Part shown: positions 6,723 through 15,177 of the stretch, piece after piece
How positions within the stretch are numbered: the stretch's first letter is position 1
How the letters are laid out: each line of letters begins with the position of its first letter
Source: a virus
Virus record (IMG/VR): IMGVR_UViG_3300025137_000014
Span: 62,001-126,000 of that record
Strand: one strand, 5' to 3'
Length of the DNA: 64,000 nucleotides
Program-made: the position numbers and the translations under genes
Notes under the pieces: model-generated
What the model was told of the DNA's origin: nothing
Database searches by the model: none
The model's input: only the letters and a program-made list of their open reading frames with translations

Positions 6723-8951
6723 ATGGCTGAAGGAAATGTTTATATTGAAGGTATTGATCCTTCGATCCCTGGTTGGGCGACCGAGACTACGATGGCTCAA
6801 ATACGAACCATATTGGCTGGAATGACTTCAAATCAAAACGCCACTAACAAAGCATTAGATAAAATATATACAGGTGAAGGCGGAGATGCCGCAAAAGCAT
6901 ATAAAATTTTGCATGATACTTTGGGAGAAGTAAGAACTCAAGGACAAAAAGCGGCACAAGAAGCCGGAAGAGATAGAACAGAACGCACAAGAACCGCAAC
7001 CCAAAATAATAAAGTAGTAGGATATTTTGAACAACTCATAAGGCAAGGTGAGATTTCAAATGAGATTGCTAAATCTGCCGCGGAAAGAAATAGGGACGCA
7101 TACATAAAGAAAACAACTACTGGTACTGATGTAACAGAAGAAATGGCAGGTAAAAAATTTGATGAAGAACAGATTTCAAAAACATTTTCAGAAGCAACAG
7201 CGGCAATAGGAAAAACTGCGGTCGGCATCCTAGCTACATCAAAAATGATTAATAGCTTTATGGGGCAACAGACAGAAGATAGATTTAATATGGCTCAAGA
7301 GATTAGACAGTCTGGGCTAATGGCAGGATTTAGTAATGTTGAGGCAGGTCTTTCTAGTATGTCTGAAATGATTAATGATAATAACTTTACTTTAGGTGAA
7401 GCCGCTGAGTTTACAAAAAGATTTTCAAGGTCTGTTGGTATGGTCGGAGTAGAAGCATCATTAAAGTTTGCTAATTCACTTACAAAGAGTACAGATTCTG
7501 GCGGACTTGATTTAATGGGAAGATTTGGTCTTGAATTTGGCGAAGTAACGTCAATGGCAGGAGAATACCTAGACTCATTAAGAAATATGGGCGTACTTGA
7601 TAGAATGAGCCAACAACAATTACGTGATGGCATGGATGATTTTATGTCAGGCGTTTCATCAACTGCAAATGTTTTAAAAATAAATTTAGAAGATGCGGCT
7701 AAGATGATTTCGCAAACTCTACAACGTGACGATGTAACATCAAGATTAGTTACTATGGCACCAGATAGAGCGGATGCTATTAGAGAAACTATTGGCTCAG
7801 CAGGAATGTTAGAAGGTACATTAGGTCAAGCAGTTATCGAAAGAATGGCGGCAGGAAGCCAAGGCGCATTTGTTCGTGAACAATCGTTCCAACAGCTAAG
7901 TGGTACCGGTATTGGTAAAGAATTACTTCCAATAGTAGAACGACTTGCATTAGCAGGCGAACAAGGACCAGAAGCATTTCAAACTGCTATTGCTGATTTA
8001 TCTCCTGACATTGAGTCTATCATTGCAAGTGCAAGTACAGAAGGCAATCGTGCAGTTTTACAAACAGACCAATTTTTACAGTCAATGGTTGCAGACTTGT
8101 CTCGTCTTAGAGCAACAGTGGAAGATGCGGACGCAGGTCCAGTTGGCCCATCACAAGCAGATAAGGCAGTATTAGAAGGTGTAGAAAATAGAAGAACGGC
8201 AGTTGTTGCATTAGAAGATGTATTCAATACACAAGTTGAAGGGTTTACAGATATATTAGGAAAAATGAATACTGCTAATACAGCCTCTATTGAGTCATTC
8301 AGAACGCTTGGAAAAGAAATTGGACCATTTGCAACAGTAGTGACTAATTTATCAGGTGAGTTAGATGTAATAACAACTAAATTTACAACAAAAATTACAA
8401 ACTTAACAAGTGAAATCGTAAAATTTGGCACCGAAATCTTTGGCGCCAGGGACGAAACCCTAGACAAAGAGATTGAAACAAACAATAATACAACCAAAGA
8501 AACGATAAAGACGTTAGAAACAAACAGAGAAACACTAGACAAAGACGCTGGTACGAATTTCTTTGGAAATGATGCGTCAAATATGTTTGATGACATTGAA
8601 AAAATATTGGGAGCCAAAGGGTCAGATAGAGTTTTAGATATTGAAGATTACACAAAAGATTTAGTTAAACAATTAGGAATGTTCGATAATAGTGAAACAT
8701 TTGATGCAACAAAAATGGCAGATTTGGCAAAAGTACTGGAAGCTGTTAATAATACTGATGCGGCAAGTACTACCGAAGGACAAGAAAATCTGAGACTAAT
8801 GTATGAAGCATTGACTAGAATGGACACTAATATGGCGTCTATATTCAAACATAAGTCTGTGGATGAACGAAATACTAACAATAATGTAAACGAACAAGAG
8901 GCTATTTTAGCTGAATTAAGAAGGTTAGTAACCGCATTAAATAACAATTAA
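6723..8951 (+). CDS. Putative tape-measure / large tail structural protein
   Basis: A 742-residue protein, largely predicted helical, with a short N-terminal motif (IPGWATETTMAQIRTIL) and long Ala/Gly/Thr-rich stretches, no Cys-rich or catalytic motif, and a polar coiled-coil end (NNNVNEQEAILAELRRLV). Its size, composition and position opposite the hub gene suggest the tail-length tape measure or a gp29-like hub protein, but I see no diagnostic motif. Tail-assembly chaperones made by frameshifting usually lie beside the tape-measure gene, which supports this pairing. The start follows AAGAGG. Confidence 0.5.
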   Translation: MAEGNVYIEGIDPSIPGWATETTMAQIRTILAGMTSNQNATNKALDKIYTGEGGDAAKAYKILHDTLGEVRTQGQKAAQEAGRDRTERTRTATQNNKVVGYFEQLIRQGEISNEIAKSAAERNRDAYIKKTTTGTDVTEEMAGKKFDEEQISKTFSEATAAIGKTAVGILATSKMINSFMGQQTEDRFNMAQEIRQSGLMAGFSNVEAGLSSMSEMINDNNFTLGEAAEFTKRFSRSVGMVGVEASLKFANSLTKSTDSGGLDLMGRFGLEFGEVTSMAGEYLDSLRNMGVLDRMSQQQLRDGMDDFMSGVSSTANVLKINLEDAAKMISQTLQRDDVTSRLVTMAPDRADAIRETIGSAGMLEGTLGQAVIERMAAGSQGAFVREQSFQQLSGTGIGKELLPIVERLALAGEQGPEAFQTAIADLSPDIESIIASASTEGNRAVLQTDQFLQSMVADLSRLRATVEDADAGPVGPSQADKAVLEGVENRRTAVVALEDVFNTQVEGFTDILGKMNTANTASIESFRTLGKEIGPFATVVTNLSGELDVITTKFTTKITNLTSEIVKFGTEIFGARDETLDKEIETNNNTTKETIKTLETNRETLDKDAGTNFFGNDASNMFDDIEKILGAKGSDRVLDIEDYTKDLVKQLGMFDNSETFDATKMADLAKVLEAVNNTDAASTTEGQENLRLMYEALTRMDTNMASIFKHKSVDERNTNNNVNEQEAILAELRRLVTALNNN

Positions 8952-8961
8952 GGAAAGAGTA

Positions 8962-8990
8962 TTGACAAAGGTATCAAATTATGATAGTAT
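8962..8990 (+). promoter_or_regulatory. Sigma70-type promoter TTGACA-17-TAGTAT
   Basis: TTGACA (8962-8967), a 17-base spacer and TAGTAT (8985-8990), 20 bases before the portal gene start. It is unusual to find a host-type promoter rather than a late octamer in front of a portal gene. Confidence 0.6.
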
Positions 8991-9009
8991 TAACTCTAAG
9001 GAATAAAAA

Positions 9010-10710
9010 ATGAGCTGGAAAAAATATTTTAAGACATACGACGGAATGCCGGAGAAAATGCCTCGTTCAACAGGTACTGGTTATGCCGGAGATGCAGACA
9101 CAAAACGATATAGTAGTTGGTTACCTGAGGTTTATCAGGGACAGCCTAATCGTGTTCAACGATACGGTCAATACGACCAAATGGATTTGGATAGTGAAGT
9201 AAACACTGCACTAGATACTATTGCAGAATTTTCTACACTAAAAAACGAACAGACTAAACTTCCATTTCATATTGAATATCATGAGGACTCAACTGAGACT
9301 GAAAACGATATCATTCAAAAATCACTAAGACAGTGGTGTGCAGTAAATAAAATTACTAAAAGAATGTTTCGTATTTTCAGAAATACAGTAAAATACGGAG
9401 ACCAAATGTTTATTCGTGATCCTGAAACATACAAACTTTTTTGGGTAGATCCAGCTAAAATCGAAAAAGTTATTGTGAATGAAGGCAAGGGAAAAAAGAT
9501 TGAAGCGTACTATATTAAAGATTTAGATATTAATTTACAAACTCTTAATATTACAGCGGATACAACTAAACTATTACAAACACAAACAGGGTTAACAGGC
9601 GCACCTAATATCAATGCTAATACAACACAAGGCTTTGGTGGCGGAGCGGCAGGCGGAACACGTTTTGTTTCAGACCAAACGTCAACACCTGTAGATGCTA
9701 AACATGTTGTACATGTTTCTTTGAATGAAGGTATCGATGGCTTCTGGCCTTTTGGTAACTCAATTCTTGAACCAGTGTTTAAAGTTTACAAACAAAAAGA
9801 ATTATTAGAAGATGCTATTCTCATTTATCGTGTTCAAAGAGCACCAGAGCGTAGAGTATTCTACATTGATGTTGGTAACATGCCAACACACAAAGCAAGA
9901 GCCCACTTAGAACGTATTAAAAGTGAAATTCATCAAAGACGTATTCCAAGTAAAACAGGCGGTGGACAAAACATCGTTGATAGTGCATACAATCCACTAT
10001 CTATTATGGAAGATTACTTCTTTGCTCAAACGGCTGAAGGTCGTGGTTCTAAAGTTGAGACACTACCAGGTGGTGAGAACTTAGGACAGATTGACGATTT
10101 AAAATATTTTAATGATAAGATGATGCGTGGACTTAGAGTTCCGCCAAGCTATCTAGGTAGTATGGACAGTGATGGTAACGGCTATAATGATGGTCGTGTA
10201 GGTACTGCATTTATTCAAGAATTTAGGTTTACTAAATTCTGTGAACGTCTACAAGCATTAGTATGTGAAGACTTAGATAGAGAATTTAAGATGTTCATGA
10301 AGCACAGAGGTGTGATAATTGAAAGTTCTTTATTCGATTTGAAGTTTAATACTCCACAAAACTTTGGTAAGTATCGTCAAGCAGAAGTTGACCAAGTTAT
10401 GATGAATGTATTCACTGCAATCGAAGGCGCAGACTACATCAGTAAACGATTTGCAATGAAACGTTTCTTAGGACTAACTGATGAAGAAATCATGCAAAAC
10501 GAGAAGTTGTGGAATGAAGAAAAAGGTACTGGTGACCCACAAGATGCAGACGACCTCAAATCAGTAGGAGCAAGTGTTCCTGGTGGTGATTTTGAAGGTG
10601 GTGGCGATGTAGACTTTGATGAGACTGACCAAGATGATAATGAAGAAGGTTCAGTAATCGATGGTTCAGAAAATTCCGAAGAAGGCGAAGAAACGCCTAT
10701 AAACGTATAA
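9010..10710 (+). CDS. 20: gp20 portal protein
   Basis: The 566-residue protein matches the T4-like portal throughout, for example QYDQMDLDSEVNTALDTIAEFST (residues about 56-80), GDQMFIRDPETY, FWPFGNSILEPVFKVYKQKELLED and the core helix region ending RVGTAFIQEFRFTKFCERL. The portal forms the dodecameric ring at one capsid vertex; it nucleates prohead assembly and is the packaging channel for gp17. The C-terminal 60 residues are acidic and low-complexity. Ribosome-binding site AAGGAA. It begins the head-gene block 20-21-22-23. Confidence 0.97.
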   Translation: MSWKKYFKTYDGMPEKMPRSTGTGYAGDADTKRYSSWLPEVYQGQPNRVQRYGQYDQMDLDSEVNTALDTIAEFSTLKNEQTKLPFHIEYHEDSTETENDIIQKSLRQWCAVNKITKRMFRIFRNTVKYGDQMFIRDPETYKLFWVDPAKIEKVIVNEGKGKKIEAYYIKDLDINLQTLNITADTTKLLQTQTGLTGAPNINANTTQGFGGGAAGGTRFVSDQTSTPVDAKHVVHVSLNEGIDGFWPFGNSILEPVFKVYKQKELLEDAILIYRVQRAPERRVFYIDVGNMPTHKARAHLERIKSEIHQRRIPSKTGGGQNIVDSAYNPLSIMEDYFFAQTAEGRGSKVETLPGGENLGQIDDLKYFNDKMMRGLRVPPSYLGSMDSDGNGYNDGRVGTAFIQEFRFTKFCERLQALVCEDLDREFKMFMKHRGVIIESSLFDLKFNTPQNFGKYRQAEVDQVMMNVFTAIEGADYISKRFAMKRFLGLTDEEIMQNEKLWNEEKGTGDPQDADDLKSVGASVPGGDFEGGGDVDFDETDQDDNEEGSVIDGSENSEEGEETPINV

Positions 10711-10713
10711 ATA
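10706..10713 (+). promoter_or_regulatory. Late promoter TATAAATA overlapping the gp20 stop
   Basis: Exact T4 late consensus TATAAATA; the TAA stop of gp20 (10708-10710) lies inside it. It serves the small gene at 10737. Confidence 0.7.
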
Positions 10714-10736
10714 GATATAGTTAACGGAGTCTTTAA

Positions 10737-10955
10737 ATGAAGTACAGTGATATTAATGAAAACTATTCTCCCGATAGGGATGAACATAATAGTATAGAAA
10801 TAGATGATACAAGAAAAAATCGTCTAACACTTACTCACCTTAATGACTTACGTAAAATGCGTGAGTATAGAAAAGTACAGAATTCACAAGAAAAAGTAAA
10901 GCTAAAAGCACAATATGCCGGTAGTTCTGAAGGATCTTCTGAGCCTGAACTTTAA
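10737..10955 (+). CDS. Conserved small protein between portal and prohead core (gp67 position)
   Basis: A 72-residue charged protein (MKYSDINENYSPDRDEHNSIEIDDTRKNRLTLTHLNDL...). Proteins of this pattern follow gp20 in many marine T4-like phages. By position it corresponds to the prohead core proteins gp67/gp68 of T4, but sequence similarity is not visible to me. ATG follows GGAGTCTTTAA, downstream of a late octamer. Confidence 0.75.
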   Translation: MKYSDINENYSPDRDEHNSIEIDDTRKNRLTLTHLNDLRKMREYRKVQNSQEKVKLKAQYAGSSEGSSEPEL

Positions 10956-11000
10956 TACTTAAGAGTCAAATAATTGCTTCAAAAAGCAGTTATATATGTA

Positions 11001-11036
11001 TATAAGTTGTATATAACCTTTGTTAAATAACTTATA
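11001..11036 (+). other. AT-rich hairpin downstream of the 72-residue gene
   Basis: TATAAGTT (11001-11008) pairs with AACTTATA (11029-11036), 8 pairs with a 20-base loop. No T-run follows. Possibly an mRNA 3-prime structure. Confidence 0.4.
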
Positions 11037-11044
11037 TCTGAAAG

Positions 11045-11067
11045 ACGGCTTAAAAAACAGCCGTTTT
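11045..11067 (+). terminator. Intrinsic terminator
   Basis: ACGGCT (11045-11050) and AGCCGT (11059-11064) with flanking A/T pairs (AAA before, TTTT after). It ends the gp20 transcript before the next late promoter. Confidence 0.7.
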
Positions 11068-11099
11068 GTACTATTTCCATAATAAACCTCAAAAACCTC

Positions 11100-11107
11100 T
11101 ATAAATA
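11100..11107 (+). promoter_or_regulatory. Late promoter TATAAATA
   Basis: Exact late consensus (CTATAAATA from 11099), 90 bases upstream of the prohead core gene at 11197. It probably drives the whole 11197-15054 head operon. Confidence 0.7.
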
Positions 11108-11196
11108 CATGTGAAACAAATAGAAGTGTTTCTACAACCTTGCCACATCAAGCGACTTTGCAAACGTGGCGATTATAGAAGATAAGGAGACATATT

Positions 11197-12096
11197 ATGT
11201 CAGACAGAAGTACATTAGAACAAGTACTAGAACTTCTAATCAACGAGGAAAAAGACGCCGCAGAAAATATGCTACATGACTTTATAGTAGCAGAGGCTCG
11301 TAGGATCCACGAAGAACTTCTTAACGATAGTGACGAAGTTGTAGAAGAAGACCTCGAGGATATAGACGAATCTGAGGCCGAAACTGACCAAGTTGAGGAC
11401 AAAGAAGAAGTACAAGAAGTAGCATCAATCGAAGATAGCCAAGCTATTGAAGACGATACTGCTGAAATCGAAAACGAAGAATTCTATGATGCAGACGAAT
11501 CTGATGAAGACGAAGCTGTTGCAGACCTAGAAATGGGTGATGCAGAAGCGGAAGCTCCAGCAGAAGATATGGAAGCACGTGTAGACGACCTAGAGTCAAA
11601 TCTAGCGGATCTTGAAGCGGAATTCGAAAAAATTATGTCAGGTGAAGGCGATGACATGGAAGACGAAGCAGACGAAGAAGAAATGGATGCGGAAGACGAC
11701 ATGGAAGAAGCAACTGAAATTGAAGCTGTTGAAGAAGTATCAGCGGATGAATCAGATGAACTAGAACTTGATTTAGACGAATCAGAAGACGAAGCAGAAG
11801 CAGACGAAGATGAAAAGTTGGAAGAATATGTAACTCCAGCATCAGCTTCAACAGGCGATGACGGCGATAAAGCGGCATCACCAGTTAATGCAAATGCAAA
11901 GCGTCCTGGTGACGACTCAAATGCAAAACCAGTAGGCCAAAGCGATGGTAACACCGCAGGCGGAAAAGGTGATGCACCAAAAGATATGTCAACAGGTAAC
12001 GTTAACGTTTCTGGAAACAGTAAAGCACCTGCAATGAGCCCAAAATCGGCTTCTGAAGGTGATGGCGGCGCTAACACTAAGTCAGTTAGTAGCTAA
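11197..12096 (+). CDS. Prohead core / scaffold-associated acidic protein (gp68-like position)
   Basis: A 299-residue protein. The N-terminus (STLEQVLELLINEEKDAAENMLHDFIVAEARRIHEELL) resembles core proteins that precede gp21 in marine T4-like phages. Residues about 45-205 are extremely Glu/Asp/Ala-rich, and the C-terminus is Gly/Ser/Asn-rich. Such acidic filler is typical of internal head scaffold, later degraded by the gp21 protease. The start follows AAGGAGACATATT. It is co-transcribed with gp21, gp22 and gp23. Confidence 0.7.
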   Translation: MSDRSTLEQVLELLINEEKDAAENMLHDFIVAEARRIHEELLNDSDEVVEEDLEDIDESEAETDQVEDKEEVQEVASIEDSQAIEDDTAEIENEEFYDADESDEDEAVADLEMGDAEAEAPAEDMEARVDDLESNLADLEAEFEKIMSGEGDDMEDEADEEEMDAEDDMEEATEIEAVEEVSADESDELELDLDESEDEAEADEDEKLEEYVTPASASTGDDGDKAASPVNANAKRPGDDSNAKPVGQSDGNTAGGKGDAPKDMSTGNVNVSGNSKAPAMSPKSASEGDGGANTKSVSS

Positions 12097-12116
12097 TAAA
12101 ACTTTGGAGAAAACCA

Positions 12117-12746
12117 ATGACCGTTCTTATTGAAAGACTATCCCACAAACAAGCGAATGTGAAATCACGTATCGTTGAAGGTGATGACGGTGGAAAAAAC
12201 ATGTTCATGGAAGGCATTTTCGTTCAAGGTAACGTAAAAAATGCTAACCAAAGGGTTTACCCTGTATCTGAAATTACTAGGGCTGTTGAATCAGTTCAAG
12301 CTAAAATCAGTGACGGATTCCCGGTTTTAGGTGAATGTGACCATCCGCCGGAGTTAACAGTCAATGTTGACCGTGTTTCGCATATTATTGAAAGTATGTG
12401 GATGGATGGACCGAACGGATATGGTAAACTTAAAATTGTTCCTACACCCATGGGTAACATTATCAGAACACTAATCGAATCAGGTGCCACGCTAGGTGTC
12501 TCATCTCGTGGTTCTGGTGAAGTTGGCAACAGTGGGAATGTTAGCAATTTTGAGATTGTCACAGTGGACATCGTAGCACAACCAAGTGCTCCGGAGGCAT
12601 ATCCGAAGGCAATCTACGAAGGTTTAATGAACATGCGTGGAGGTTACCAAACTTGGCAACTTGCACAAAATGTACAAACAGACAAGGTCGCTCAAAAATA
12701 CTTGTCAGAACAAATCGTTAAGTTCATTAATGAACTTAAACTATAA
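12117..12746 (+). CDS. 21: gp21 prohead core protein and maturation protease
   Basis: A 209-residue serine protease of the T4 gp21 family. The catalytic His is in LGECDHP (H76) and the Ser in LGVSSRGSG (S129/S130). The N-terminal part MFMEGIFVQGNVKNANQRVYP matches the family. It degrades the scaffold and trims gp23 and other head proteins before DNA packaging. RBS TTTGGAGAAAACC. It sits between core protein and gp22 as in T4. Confidence 0.96.
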   Translation: MTVLIERLSHKQANVKSRIVEGDDGGKNMFMEGIFVQGNVKNANQRVYPVSEITRAVESVQAKISDGFPVLGECDHPPELTVNVDRVSHIIESMWMDGPNGYGKLKIVPTPMGNIIRTLIESGATLGVSSRGSGEVGNSGNVSNFEIVTVDIVAQPSAPEAYPKAIYEGLMNMRGGYQTWQLAQNVQTDKVAQKYLSEQIVKFINELKL

Positions 12747-12761
12747 ACAGGAGAAGCAACA

Positions 12762-13883
12762 ATGGCAAACGAAATCCTTGCTAATCTTTTAGAGTCAGGA
12801 GCACTTTCCGAAGAGGCAGGCGCTCAAATTAAAGAGGCTTTAGAAGCAAAATTGAATGAAGCAAGAGAGGAGATTACAGCCGAGTTGCGTGAGGAGTTCG
12901 CACAGAAGTTTGAACATGACAAATCAGTAATAGTTGAAGCTATGGATAACATGCTTAATACAACAATTAAAGCTGAAATGACAGAGTTTAAAACAGACCG
13001 TGAACAACTTATCGCAGAAAGGGTAGCATACAAGAAAGCAATTTCTGAACATGCTAAACTCCTTGAAAGATTCATTGCATCTCGTTTAGCGACCGAAGTT
13101 AAAGAACTCAGAGCAGATAGGGCAAAAGTTAACGAAAATCTACAGGAAACTAAGAAATTCGTTGTTAAACAACTTAGCCGTGAACTAGCTGAGTTCCACA
13201 ACGATAAACGTGAATTAGTTAATACTAAAGTACGTTTAGTAGCAGAAGGAAAAAATATTCTTAACAAGACCAAAGAATCGTTTATTAAACGTTCAGCGGA
13301 ACTTGTTGAAAATACAATTAAGAATTCTTTACGTTCAGAAATGAAAACGCTTAAAGAAGATATCGTACAAGCTAAAGAAAACGAGTTTGGACGTAAAGTC
13401 TTTGAAGCATTTTCAGGCGAATTTATGGCTTCACAATTAAATGAAGGCACAGAAGTAGCTAAAGTGAACAAGAAACTTAGTGAGTCTGCTAACAAGGTTG
13501 CAGAACTTGAAAAAGTGATAACTGATAAAAATACAGATATTGAAGGCGCTAAGAAGGCCCAACGTATACTAGAAGACAAGATGAACCGTAAAGAGGTTAT
13601 GTCAGGTCTACTATCACCGTTAGGCAAAGAAAAAGCAAACGTAATGTCTGACTTATTAGAGTCAGTAAAAACTTCAAATCTACAAACAGCATTCAAGAAA
13701 TATCTACCAGCTGTTTTAGATGAAAAGAACGTTTCAACGAAAGACGAAACAAAAACATTAACAGAAGGCAAAGTAACTGAAATAACTGGTGACCGTGAGG
13801 TAGCAACACACGTGGAATCACAGTCAACAGGAAGCGATGCCCAAATTATCCAGCTTAAGAAACTTGCTGGATTAACCAGATAA
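12762..13883 (+). CDS. 22: gp22 major prohead scaffold protein
   Basis: A 373-residue, almost wholly helical, Glu/Lys-rich coiled-coil protein directly before gp23. The start MANEILANLLESGALSEEAGAQIKEALEAKL is typical of gp22. In T4 it forms the core around which gp23 assembles and is cleaved by gp21 and lost. C-terminal DAQIIQLKKLAGL is a probable end region contacting the shell. RBS AGGAGAAGCAAC. Confidence 0.93.
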   Translation: MANEILANLLESGALSEEAGAQIKEALEAKLNEAREEITAELREEFAQKFEHDKSVIVEAMDNMLNTTIKAEMTEFKTDREQLIAERVAYKKAISEHAKLLERFIASRLATEVKELRADRAKVNENLQETKKFVVKQLSRELAEFHNDKRELVNTKVRLVAEGKNILNKTKESFIKRSAELVENTIKNSLRSEMKTLKEDIVQAKENEFGRKVFEAFSGEFMASQLNEGTEVAKVNKKLSESANKVAELEKVITDKNTDIEGAKKAQRILEDKMNRKEVMSGLLSPLGKEKANVMSDLLESVKTSNLQTAFKKYLPAVLDEKNVSTKDETKTLTEGKVTEITGDREVATHVESQSTGSDAQIIQLKKLAGLTR

Positions 13884-13899
13884 ATCAGGAGAATAAAAG

Positions 13900-15054
13900 A
13901 TGGAAAATCTTTTTGAAGGAAATAACTGGGACGGTACACGTGATGCACTACTAGAAGGTCTAGAAGGCACAAAACGTGACACAATGTCCGCAGTTTTAGA
14001 AAACACTAAAGTAGCACTTAATGAAAGTGCAACTGCTGGTGCAACGCAGGCTGGTAATATCGCTACTCTAAATAAAGTGATTCTACCAGTTATCCGTCGT
14101 GTAATGCCAACAGTTATCGCAAACGAAATCATCGGCGTACAGCCAATGACAGGTCCAGTAGGCCAAATTCACACACTAAGAGTACGTTACGCAGAAGCAA
14201 AAGCTGGCGTGGCGGCAGGTGATGAAGCACTAAGTCCATTTGAAATTGCTAACGCATATTCAGGTGACGCGGCAGGGGCTCCGGCTTCTACAGCATCACT
14301 AGAAGGTGAAGCAGGTTCAAAAATGTCAATTCAAGTACTAAAGCAAACAGTTGAAGCGAAAACTCGTAAACTGTCTGCACGTTGGACATTTGAAGCGGCT
14401 CAGGACGCTAACTCAATGCACGGTTTAGATATCGAAGCTGAAATCATGGCGGCATTAGCAATGGAAATCACTGCTGAAATCGACCAAGAAATCTTAGGTT
14501 CACTATCAAGCCTAGCAACTACTGGCGCTACATATGACATGTCAGCATCTTTCACAGGTACACCAACATTTATCGGTGACAGACATGCCGTTCTTGCGAC
14601 ATTAATTAACCAACAAGCTAACCTAGTAGCACAGCGTACAAGACGTGGCGCGGCTAACTGGGCAGTTATCTCACCATCAGCACTAACAGTTCTACAATCT
14701 GCAACTACATCAGCATTTGCACGTACAACTGAAGGTACTTTTGAAGCACCAACTAATACTAAGTTCGTAGGTACTCTAAACAGTACTATGAGAGTATATG
14801 TAAACACATATGCATCATCAGATGACGTATTATTGGGTTACAAAGGTCAAGGCGAAATCGATGCGGCGGCGTTCTATTGCCCATACGTACCGTTAATGTC
14901 TTCAGGCGTTGTGGTAGATCCAAGTTCATTCGAACCAGTAGTGTCATTTATGACTCGTTACGGTTATGTTGAACTAACAAACACTGCATCATCACTAGGT
15001 AATGCGGCAGACTACGTTTCTAAAATCGCAGTCTCAAATCTATCTTTCGTATAA
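13900..15054 (+). CDS. 23: gp23 major capsid protein
   Basis: A 384-residue HK97-fold capsid protein of T4 type (NKVILPVIRRVMPTVIANEIIGVQPMTGPVGQIHTLR; later ARWTFEAAQDANSMHG and a C-terminal SRYGY-like region). It is clearly shorter than T4 gp23 (521 residues), so the insertion domain is reduced or absent. A gp21 consensus cleavage site (L-x-E) lies at L40-N-E42. RBS AGGAGAATAAAAG. CGT arginine codons are frequent. A strong terminator follows directly. Confidence 0.97.
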   Translation: MENLFEGNNWDGTRDALLEGLEGTKRDTMSAVLENTKVALNESATAGATQAGNIATLNKVILPVIRRVMPTVIANEIIGVQPMTGPVGQIHTLRVRYAEAKAGVAAGDEALSPFEIANAYSGDAAGAPASTASLEGEAGSKMSIQVLKQTVEAKTRKLSARWTFEAAQDANSMHGLDIEAEIMAALAMEITAEIDQEILGSLSSLATTGATYDMSASFTGTPTFIGDRHAVLATLINQQANLVAQRTRRGAANWAVISPSALTVLQSATTSAFARTTEGTFEAPTNTKFVGTLNSTMRVYVNTYASSDDVLLGYKGQGEIDAAAFYCPYVPLMSSGVVVDPSSFEPVVSFMTRYGYVELTNTASSLGNAADYVSKIAVSNLSFV

Positions 15055-15077
15055 TTCGTTATACACAGATTACAAGA

Positions 15078-15105
15078 AAGCCGGGATTTATTCCCGGCTT
15101 TTTTT
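15078..15105 (+). terminator. Intrinsic terminator after gp23
   Basis: AAGCCGGGA (15078-15086) pairs with TCCCGGCTT (15092-15100), followed by Ts to 15105. A strong terminator for the head operon. Confidence 0.9.
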
Positions 15106-15128
15106 ATGGCTAAAAAACCATGAAATCT

Positions 15129-15136
15129 GATAAATA
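15129..15136 (+). promoter_or_regulatory. Late promoter GATAAATA
   Basis: GATAAATA just after the gp23 terminator and 42 bases before the ATG of the fibre-like gene at 15178. Confidence 0.7.
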
Positions 15137-15177
15137 CAATTAGATAAGAAATATAACCCGTTTGAGAGAGAAACCAC

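Noticed and set aside
11484-12077. Ser-rich antisense frame opposite the acidic core protein
   Set aside because: It is produced by the reverse complement of GAA/GAC/GCA repeats (TTC/GTC/TGC); no start signal.
12824-13984. Long antisense open frame (386 codons) opposite gp22
   Set aside because: It mirrors the codons of the Glu/Lys-rich scaffold gene, has Ser/Leu-rich composition typical of antisense frames, and has no ribosome-binding site or family resemblance.
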